Of a stretch of 12,029 nt of DNA, positions 7,051-12,029 are shown piece after piece. The notes under the pieces are model-generated. The model worked only from the letters and a program-made list of their open reading frames with translations, was not told where the DNA came from and did not search any database. How positions within the stretch are numbered: the stretch's first letter is position 1; every line of letters starts with the position of its first letter. The stretch is from positions 1-12,029 of the forward strand of contig JAFNUH010000056.1 in assembly GCA_017384185.1 (NCBI GenBank), in the 5' to 3' direction. This DNA is from Alistipes sp. (GTDB taxonomy: Bacteria; Bacteroidota; Bacteroidia; Bacteroidales; Rikenellaceae). The position numbers were made by a program, and so were the translations under genes.

Positions 7051-7078
7051 TTTGGCACCCCGCTTTATCCGACGCCCC

Positions 7079-8092
7079 TTAGTAGCTTATGCTTGGCAGG
7101 CTTTCTACGTTGTAGAAGCTGCGCTCCACGCAATTCATCGGGGGTAGTGAGAAGTTACGCACCTCCACAAAGATATCTTTCACTCCTGTGCGTATTCCTT
7201 CGGCGATAATCTTCTCAAAATCTATCTTTTCGCTCTCGCCTACGATTCCGTAGTCTCGTATGTGGAGCAGCGTAATTCGCTTTGTGAGCCTCTTTAGTAG
7301 CTCGTTGACATCTACGCCAGCCTCGGCAGCCTCGTATGTGTCTATCTCGAAGTGTACCTTCTCGGGGTCGGTGTTAGCCACTATCACTTCAAAGGGCGAA
7401 GTGCCATCTGCCGCCTTGAGCTCCTGCTGTCGGGGGTGGTAGCAGAACTGCATTCCACGCTCGGCTGCGAGCTCTCCTATTCGGTTGAAGTATGTAGCGT
7501 ACTCTGCAACAACCTCTTCGGTGGGGTAGTCGGGTAGGCGAGACATCACGATGTAGCGACATCCTAACTTCTTGTGAATATCCAACGCTTTGCACCACCA
7601 CTCATCATTGGGGTCGCTCTTTTCCTCCTTTTGCGCTATTACCTCTGCGCCCTCTTTTGTATTATCTCCCGTGCCCTCTTGCGCAACATCCTTTGTATCC
7701 TCTTGCACAACATCTTCCGTGGGTGCGACCTCTTCTGTGGCTGGCGCCTCGTAGAGGTGGTTAAGGTGGGCGCTGGTAATCTTTAAGCCGAACTTGTCGG
7801 TCATAGCCTTCAGCTTATCGGGTGCCATATCGAGCACCTTATCCCCAAAGTATGAGCCAACCTCGACCATCGAGTAACCTATGTTGGCTACGCCAGAGAG
7901 TGTGCCCTCAGGGTCGTCGTACATACCCGCCTCGAGTGACGGTAGGTGCAGACCAATGTCGGTCTTTATGTTGCTCAGCGCATCATCTACCACTTCGACG
8001 AATGAGTTTGCGGCGTGCTTCAATCCTACGATTGAGCTTGCTACGTCGAGCATTGACGATAATCCCTGCTTAAAGAACCCTAATCTATCCAT
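7079..8092 (-). CDS. Sugar phosphate isomerase/epimerase-like TIM-barrel protein (AP_endonuc_2 fold) with acidic repeat insert
   Basis: A 337-residue protein of the xylose-isomerase-like TIM-barrel superfamily. Barrel strands are recognisable from GLHLPSL (47-53) and MVEVGSYFGDK (75-85) through ITSAHLNHL (105-113), YIVMSRL (180-186), FCYHPRQQEL (216-225), HFEIDTYEAAEAGVD (247-261), LLHIRDYG (275-282) and IFVEVRN (307-313). Likely metal ligands are E224, D251, H277 and E310 by comparison with family members. The common YHNHxxE motif reads YHPRQQE, so its second His is Arg. Residues 116-160 form an acidic Glu/Thr/Asp-rich insert with eight-residue repeats, an unusual interruption of the barrel. 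The N-terminus (MDRLGFFKQGLSS) is not a recognisable export signal, so the protein may be cytoplasmic. Its ATG lies five bases after the tatC stop, indicating translational coupling. In keto-glycoside loci this fold supplies isomerase, lyase or hydratase steps. That role is an inference. Confidence 0.82.
   Translation of the reverse strand: MDRLGFFKQGLSSMLDVASSIVGLKHAANSFVEVVDDALSNIKTDIGLHLPSLEAGMYDDPEGTLSGVANIGYSMVEVGSYFGDKVLDMAPDKLKAMTDKFGLKITSAHLNHLYEAPATEEVAPTEDVVQEDTKDVAQEGTGDNTKEGAEVIAQKEEKSDPNDEWWCKALDIHKKLGCRYIVMSRLPDYPTEEVVAEYATYFNRIGELAAERGMQFCYHPRQQELKAADGTSPFEVIVANTDPEKVHFEIDTYEAAEAGVDVNELLKRLTKRITLLHIRDYGIVGESEKIDFEKIIAEGIRTGVKDIFVEVRNFSLPPMNCVERSFYNVESLPSISY
7651..7722. repeat. 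In-frame 24-bp imperfect tandem repeat inside the TIM-barrel gene
   Basis: The motif CCTCTT recurs at 7651, 7675 and 7699, spaced exactly 24 bases. The second and third units are very similar (CCTCTTGCGCAACATC against CCTCTTGCACAACATC). A further CCTCTT at 7729 is six bases out of register. On the coding strand the units read as eight-residue blocks such as DVVQEDTK and DVAQEGTG. Because 24 is a multiple of three, copy changes would lengthen or shorten the acidic insert without breaking the gene. Confidence 0.75.
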
Positions 8093-8097
8093 CTTCG

Positions 8098-9084
8098 CTA
8101 CTCGCTCTTCTTGGTCTGCTCCTCCTCGTCAGCCACGGCGAATGTTGCCTGGTGACCCTCAAGCTCCGAGTCGCTGTCGATGTTATCATCGTTAGACTCT
8201 TCGCTCTTTTCTGCCTTTGCCTTAGCAGCTGCGGCAGCCTTCTCAGCCTCCATCTTTGCCTGATACTCGGCCTCCTCCTTTGCACGTCGCTTCTCGATAC
8301 GCTCAGCGATACCGATACCGTACTCGTAGAGGATGTAGCAAGGAACGAAAATCAAACACTGGCTTACAACATCGGGAGGTGTGATAACTGCGGCAAATAT
8401 CAACAATGCTGCAACTGCCACCTTGCGGTATTGACGCATACCATCCGATGTAACCAAGCCAATCGACGCCAGCAGGCGAATGAGCAACGGCAACTGGAAA
8501 GCAATAGCCGCTGCAAACGATACGCTGATGACGGTTGTCATAAACGAGCTTACGTCGATGATGTTGCTAATCTGGTCGCTGACCTGATAGTTACCCAAGA
8601 AGTTAACTGCCAGAGGAGCAATCACAAAGTAGCCGAACATCAGACCCATTATGAACCATATGGGTGTCTCAATAACGTAACGTATGCTCTGCTTACGCTG
8701 GTGGGGCGGAAGTGCGGGCTTCACAAAGAGCCACAACTCCCAAATAAGGTAAGGGAATGCGATGACAAAAGCTCCGACGAGTGAACTCTTGATGTGCAAC
8801 ATAAACTGTCCAGCCATCTTGTTGTTGAACAGCTCCACCGTCTCGGGATGGATATTTAGCGTATCAGAACCAATCAGTTGCGCCAACCAAGCAAAGAAGC
8901 GGTTTGTTGGAAATGTCTCACGTATAGGTGCGAAGACCACATCCAGCACGATACCCTTCATTGAGAAAAGCACAATGAAAAGCAGTGCAAAAACAATAGC
9001 TACACGAATCAGAATCTTGCGAACCTCGTCAAGGTGTTCGCCAAAAGTCATCTCCGCCTGATCGTTTATCGGTTGCTTACTCAT
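8098..9084 (-). CDS. tatC: Twin-arginine translocase subunit TatC
   Basis: A 328-residue polytopic inner-membrane protein, the signal-recognising core of the Tat pathway that exports folded proteins. It shows FGEHLDEVRK (14-23, the conserved HLxELR motif with E20 kept), about six membrane segments (roughly 26-43, 102-122, 139-160, 178-205, 219-236, 240-257), FPYLIWELWLFVKPAL (110-125) and TPPDVVSQ (235-242). The first periplasmic loop is long, as in other Bacteroidetes TatC proteins. After the last membrane segment comes a cytoplasmic tail of about 65 residues (264-328). It is first a charged helix-prone stretch rich in Glu, Ala and Lys, then very acidic, making the protein longer than the usual 250-280. 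It follows tatA by 24 bases and precedes the TIM-barrel gene by five. AGGGGAG lies directly against the ATG, closer than a normal ribosome-binding site. Confidence 0.97.
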   Translation of the reverse strand: MSKQPINDQAEMTFGEHLDEVRKILIRVAIVFALLFIVLFSMKGIVLDVVFAPIRETFPTNRFFAWLAQLIGSDTLNIHPETVELFNNKMAGQFMLHIKSSLVGAFVIAFPYLIWELWLFVKPALPPHQRKQSIRYVIETPIWFIMGLMFGYFVIAPLAVNFLGNYQVSDQISNIIDVSSFMTTVISVSFAAAIAFQLPLLIRLLASIGLVTSDGMRQYRKVAVAALLIFAAVITPPDVVSQCLIFVPCYILYEYGIGIAERIEKRRAKEEAEYQAKMEAEKAAAAAKAKAEKSEESNDDNIDSDSELEGHQATFAVADEEEQTKKSE

Positions 9085-9108
9085 CTCCCCTAAATACCGT
9101 CAGATAAA

Positions 9109-9315
9109 TTAGTTATTAGCCTCGTCCTTTGACTCGGGCTTCTTATCCTCATCGGGCTGAGTAGCAGTGTTTACTGCGTCCTTGAACTCACGAATACCAC
9201 GACCAGCACCACGCATCAACTCGGGCAACTTCTTGCCGCCGAACATAAGCAAAAGAACCAAAACGATAAGTAGAATCTCAGTGGTACCAATACCGCCGAT
9301 GAATAATAATTCCAT
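9109..9315 (-). CDS. tatA: Twin-arginine translocase subunit TatA
   Basis: A 68-residue protein with one N-terminal membrane helix (about residues 9-25, EILLIVLVLLLMF), the hinge motif FGGKKLPEL (25-33), an amphipathic helix (GAGRGIREFKDAVNTA) and a short charged tail rich in Asp, Glu and Lys. This is the standard TatA/TatE architecture. TatA multimers form the protein-conducting element recruited by TatC. No separate TatB is present here, and the single TatA-type protein probably serves both roles, as in many TatAC-type systems. It is first in the run, with a promoter upstream. Confidence 0.97.
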   Translation of the reverse strand: MELLFIGGIGTTEILLIVLVLLLMFGGKKLPELMRGAGRGIREFKDAVNTATQPDEDKKPESKDEANN

Positions 9316-9368
9316 AATAAATCTATTTTTAATTTATTTTATTAATTAATTATGCATATTTTCGCTAC

Positions 9369-9399
9369 GAAAGATACGTATAAAATTCTATTTATACAA
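9369..9399 (-). promoter_or_regulatory. Promoter of the tatA-tatC run
   Basis: On the minus strand TTG (9399-9397) is followed after 20 bases by TATCTTTC (9376-9369), seven of eight matches to the Bacteroidetes -7 consensus TAnnTTTG. The -7 element lies 53 bases before the tatA ATG, which would give an AT-rich leader of about 45 bases. Confidence 0.5.
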
Positions 9400-9436
9400 C
9401 TTTGTGCACTCTTTTTTGATTTTTGTCAAATCTTTT

Positions 9437-9483
9437 CTAAAATAAAAACGCACGACTGTTAGGTTTATTATAACAGCCGTGCG
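9437..9483 (-). terminator. Rho-independent terminator of the S9 peptidase gene
   Basis: On the minus strand the 13-base arm 9483-9471 (CGCACGGCTGTTA) pairs with 9461-9449 (TAACAGTCGTGCG). There is a single G-U wobble and a nine-base loop, followed by TTTTTATTTTAG. It is 19 bases past the stop codon at 9503 and separates the peptidase from the tatA promoter. Confidence 0.92.
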
Positions 9484-9502
9484 ATATATGCTCTTTGTCG
9501 AT

Positions 9503-11626
9503 TTATCGGAGGTAATCCTCGAAATAATTTGTTATTTTATTATATAGGTGTAACGCATCACGACCATATACATTATGCTCAGCACAGGGGTAGGGCATAT
9601 AGTCGATGGTGTGGATATTGTTCTTCACGCACTCACGCACGAAGCTCAACGAATGCTCCCAAACAACCACGGGGTCAACAGCGCCCTGGCAAATCAGGAG
9701 CTTGCCCTTGAGCGATGTAGCCTTGTTGATAAGGCTTGTCTTCTCGAAGCCCTCGGGATTGTTGTTGATGTTGTCCATATAGCGCTCGCCATACATAACC
9801 TCGTACCACTTCCAGTCGATTACGGGACCACCTGCAACGCCCACCTTGAATATGTCGGGGTAGTTGGTAATCAGCGAGATAGTCATAAATCCACCATAGC
9901 TCCAGCCGTGTACGCCGATGCGATCCTTATCGACCCACTCGTGCGACATCAACCACTTCATACCCTCCATCTGGTCTGCCATCTCAGCCTGACCACACTG
10001 ACCGTGAATAGCCTTCTCGAACTCAGCGCCACGATTCGATGTGCCACGATTATCCATCACGAAGACAACATATCCACGCTGTGCCATATACATCTCCCAG
10101 CGGCGCAACTGCGCAAGGTAGGTGTTCTGCACCAACTGTGAGTGAGGACCACCATAGACGTAGAGAATTACGGGATACTTCTTCGTGGGGTCAAAATCCA
10201 GAGGCTTGATAAGGCGGTAGTAGTTGTCGTACTTGCCATCAGCGCTCTTCACGGTGCCGATAGTGATGGGGGCATAGTTGTAACCCACGGTGGGGTCCTC
10301 AGCACGGAACAACTCACGTGCGGGTTTGCCGTCGGTGCGACCCAACTCAACAACACGGGGAACGTTGAGCGACGAGTATGTGTCGAGGAAATATTTTCCA
10401 CTCTTGCTAACTGCTACCGTATGCCATCCCTCAGCCATCGTGAGGCGTGTCTGCTCGCCACTCTTGAGCTCCACACGGAAGAGGTGGTTGTCGATGGGCG
10501 ATACCTCGGCAGAGGTGTAATATACATATTTTGCATCCTGCGCAACATACTTTACGCTGGCATCGGTCTTTGTCAGACGCTCGATGTTGCCCTCGTCGTC
10601 GCAAAGGTAGAGATTCCAATAGCCGTCACGGTTGTCAGTTGCGTAGATAAACTTCGAGGGGTCGCTCTCGAGGAATATCAACGGATGCTGCGGCTCTACC
10701 CAACGGTCGTTGTGCTCGGTGAGAATCTGCTTAATCTCTGCACCCGTAGCAGCGTCGTAAGAGTTGAGGTGCATATTTTTCTGTGCACGGTCCAATACCT
10801 GTATATAAATACGCTTTGAGTCGGGCGACCAAGTGATGTTTGTTAGGTAACGCTCCTCATCGAAGTCTGTAACGTTGAGGTATGTTGTCTCGCCCGAAGC
10901 GATGTCGTAAACACCAAGGAATACGTGCTCCGAGGGCATACCGTTCATCGGATACTTGATATTTTTGAGCGTGCCGGTACGAGTTGTGATGTCGAGCAAG
11001 GGGAAATCTGTAACACGAGACTCATCCTTCTTGTAGAATGCCAACTTTGTAGCGTCGGGAGAGAAGAATATACCTCCTGAGATGCCAAACTCGTTACGGC
11101 TCACGGTCTGTCCGCAGACAATGTTCTTATCCTCGTATGCTGTCACGGTAATCTCCTTCTCGCCATCGAAGAGGTAGAGGTTGTTCTCACGAGTGTAGGC
11201 GTAGAGGTTACCCTTGCCACTCTGGCGTGTGAGGTTCTCGCCCACGGGAACCTTTGCTGCTGAGACAACCTTGCGCTCCTTGAGACATATTACGTTGCGT
11301 TTGCTGTGTGCTGATACAACGAGTGAGTTCTCGTCGTCGAAGGCGTATGGCGGGAATGTCTTGAAGTTTGTGTCGAGGAGCGTGTTCAACTCATCGAGAG
11401 TGATGAGCGTGCGCTGCTTGCCCGTGCGTGCATCGTATGCCACGAGGTTGTTCTGCTCCACGGCAGAGTATGAATCGCTGTCGCCAACCCAGCGTGTGGC
11501 GTACGATTTAGCCGTAAGGTCACGATTTAGGACAACATCCTCGATTGAGAGGAGCTTGCCTTGATTTTGTGCTGCCGAAATAGTTGTCATAAGCACAGTA
11601 GCTGCTAAAAGAATTAAATTTCGCAT
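9503..11626 (-). CDS. S9B family serine peptidase, dipeptidyl-peptidase IV-like, secreted
   Basis: A 707-residue exported peptidase with an N-terminal eight-bladed beta-propeller and a C-terminal alpha/beta-hydrolase domain. The signal peptide is residues 1-19 or so (MRNLILLAATVLMTTISAA). The propeller region around 178-212 (NEFGISGGIFFSPDATKLAF, then DESRVTDFPLLD) is typical of DPP-IV relatives. The catalytic domain shows the oxyanion Tyr in YGGPHSQ (491-497), the nucleophile S576 in GWSYGG, and probable D651 (QGAVDPVVVWEHS) and H684 (YPCAEHNVYG). The family cleaves dipeptides, often after Pro, from peptide N-termini in the periplasm or at the cell surface. The pair of glutamates that anchors the substrate amino group in classical DPP-IV appears as a single E179 in RNEFG, so the cleavage preference may differ. 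It is transcribed alone, with its own terminator. Confidence 0.92.
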   Translation of the reverse strand: MRNLILLAATVLMTTISAAQNQGKLLSIEDVVLNRDLTAKSYATRWVGDSDSYSAVEQNNLVAYDARTGKQRTLITLDELNTLLDTNFKTFPPYAFDDENSLVVSAHSKRNVICLKERKVVSAAKVPVGENLTRQSGKGNLYAYTRENNLYLFDGEKEITVTAYEDKNIVCGQTVSRNEFGISGGIFFSPDATKLAFYKKDESRVTDFPLLDITTRTGTLKNIKYPMNGMPSEHVFLGVYDIASGETTYLNVTDFDEERYLTNITWSPDSKRIYIQVLDRAQKNMHLNSYDAATGAEIKQILTEHNDRWVEPQHPLIFLESDPSKFIYATDNRDGYWNLYLCDDEGNIERLTKTDASVKYVAQDAKYVYYTSAEVSPIDNHLFRVELKSGEQTRLTMAEGWHTVAVSKSGKYFLDTYSSLNVPRVVELGRTDGKPARELFRAEDPTVGYNYAPITIGTVKSADGKYDNYYRLIKPLDFDPTKKYPVILYVYGGPHSQLVQNTYLAQLRRWEMYMAQRGYVVFVMDNRGTSNRGAEFEKAIHGQCGQAEMADQMEGMKWLMSHEWVDKDRIGVHGWSYGGFMTISLITNYPDIFKVGVAGGPVIDWKWYEVMYGERYMDNINNNPEGFEKTSLINKATSLKGKLLICQGAVDPVVVWEHSLSFVRECVKNNIHTIDYMPYPCAEHNVYGRDALHLYNKITNYFEDYLR

Positions 11627-11659
11627 TGTTTTATGTTTGAGTTATTTGTTTTCCAAGAG

Positions 11660-11667
11660 CGAAAATA
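11660..11667 (-). promoter_or_regulatory. Weak candidate -7 element for the S9 peptidase gene
   Basis: TATTTTCG on the minus strand matches seven of eight positions of TAnnTTTG and lies 33 bases before the ATG at 11626. No convincing -33 TTTG accompanies it, so this is tentative. Confidence 0.3.
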
Positions 11668-11835
11668 GAGATTTTTACTCATATATCCATAGCGGAGCTA
11701 CGATTTTTTTGCTGATTACGTTTTTTTTGAGATTTGTTTCGCTGTTCTTTGAGTATGAATATTGGGAGTTTTGCAGACGTTTGGGGCTGAAAAAGCAACT
11801 TTTTAATAAGAAAATTGAATTTTTTCTTCATTTTT

Positions 11836-11866
11836 TTTGCGAATAAGAAAAATATGCCTACATTTG
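11836..11866 (+). promoter_or_regulatory. Bacteroidetes promoter of the tRNA-Leu gene
   Basis: TTTG at 11836-11839 and TACATTTG at 11859-11866 are separated by 19 bases, an ideal match to the -33/-7 promoter of the Bacteroidetes primary sigma factor. Transcription would start around 11871-11873, about 16-18 bases before the tRNA. Most of the rest of the 262-base gap between the peptidase gene and the tRNA is AT-rich sequence with T runs, in which nothing else was recognised. Confidence 0.85.
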
Positions 11867-11888
11867 CACCGTCAATTCAAGGATTGAA

Positions 11889-11972
11889 GCCCAGATGGCG
11901 GAATCGGTAGACGCGCTGGTCTCAAACACCAGTAGGTTCACCCCTGTGCCGGTTCGACCCCGGCTCTGGGTA
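11889..11972 (+). tRNA. tRNA-Leu, anticodon CAA
   Basis: An 84-base type II tRNA. The acceptor stem is GCCCAGA with TCTGGGT (11965-11971, position 1-72 as G-U), and the discriminator A is at 11972. The D arm (GGCGG...GTAGACGCGC) follows. The anticodon stem is CTGGT/ACCAG around the loop CTCAAAC, with anticodon CAA at 11923-11925. The long variable arm (AGG/CCT pairing) is characteristic of leucine tRNAs. The T arm is GCCGG-TTCGACC-CCGGC. No 3' CCA is encoded, so it would be added by a nucleotidyltransferase. It decodes UUG. Confidence 0.97.
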
Positions 11973-11976
11973 CTGA

Positions 11977-12017
11977 AAACCCTCGTAGAACAACTTCTAC
12001 GAGGGTTTCTTCTTTTC
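11977..12017 (+). terminator. Rho-independent terminator of tRNA-Leu
   Basis: AAACCCTCGTAGAA (11977-11990) and TTCTACGAGGGTTT (11995-12008) form a perfect 14-pair stem with a CAAC loop, followed by CTTCTTTTC. It begins four bases after the tRNA, so the tRNA is a single-gene transcript. The rest of the window to 12029 shows nothing further. Confidence 0.93.
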
Positions 12018-12029
12018 AAAACCTCAAAA

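Noticed and set aside
8152..8784. 210-residue plus-strand frame opposite tatC
   Set aside because: Antisense shadow of tatC with no start signal and no domain. The hydrophobic look comes from reading the tail and membrane codons backwards.
9575..10819. Two long plus-strand frames opposite the S9 peptidase
   Set aside because: Both are shadows of a gene with an intact signal peptide and catalytic triad; no independent support.
11637..11846. 69-residue plus-strand frame with a hydrophobic middle, upstream of the tRNA
   Set aside because: It needs a TTG start, is driven by T-rich intergenic DNA, overlaps the likely peptidase promoter, and has no promoter or ribosome-binding signal of its own.

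Overview
The window looks like a chromosomal segment from a gut-type Bacteroidales bacterium, most likely Alistipes/Rikenellaceae. This is inferred from protein style and signals, not from a search. The signals are Bacteroidetes promoters (TTTG about 19-20 bases upstream of TAnnTTTG), a Bacteroidetes-type TatC with a large first periplasmic loop and no TatB nearby, an S9B dipeptidyl-peptidase, exported Gfo/Idh/MocA oxidoreductases and a DUF1080 lipoprotein.

Layout: (1) 1-251, minus, the first 83 codons of a LuxR/response-regulator-like gene that runs off the left edge. (2) 419-1891, minus, an exported Gfo/Idh/MocA oxidoreductase with its own terminator and promoter. (3) 2052-4373, plus, a TonB-dependent outer-membrane receptor divergent from it, closed by a perfect UUCG hairpin and followed by a 9-bp tandem repeat. 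(4) 9315 down to 4599, minus, a five-gene run: tatA, tatC, a sugar-phosphate-isomerase-like TIM barrel, a second Gfo/Idh/MocA paralogue and a DUF1080 lipoprotein. A promoter is visible before tatA and a terminator after the DUF1080 gene, with no convincing intrinsic terminator in between. (5) 9503-11626, minus, a secreted S9B prolyl-oligopeptidase-family peptidase with its own terminator. (6) 11889-11972, plus, tRNA-Leu(CAA) with a near-ideal promoter and a 14-bp terminator.

How the genes may work together: exported Gfo/Idh/MocA dehydrogenases plus DUF1080 and AP_endonuc_2-fold proteins are the families recently linked (from memory) to redox-based, non-hydrolytic glycoside breakdown. In that route C3 is oxidised to a 3-keto-glycoside, the aglycone or next sugar is lost by beta-elimination, and the product is hydrated and reduced. 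Folded, cofactor-loaded dehydrogenases of this type are classic Tat cargo, so their position beside tatAC makes biological sense. Both paralogues have a Tat-like signal in which the second arginine of the twin-arginine motif is alanine. The most interesting hypothesis here is a cell-envelope keto-glycoside pathway physically linked to its own export machine, with the divergent TonB receptor as a candidate importer. Substrate and reaction are not determined by the sequence. No CRISPR array, insertion sequence, phage gene or SusC/SusD pair is present, and no gap between genes exceeds 300 bases.
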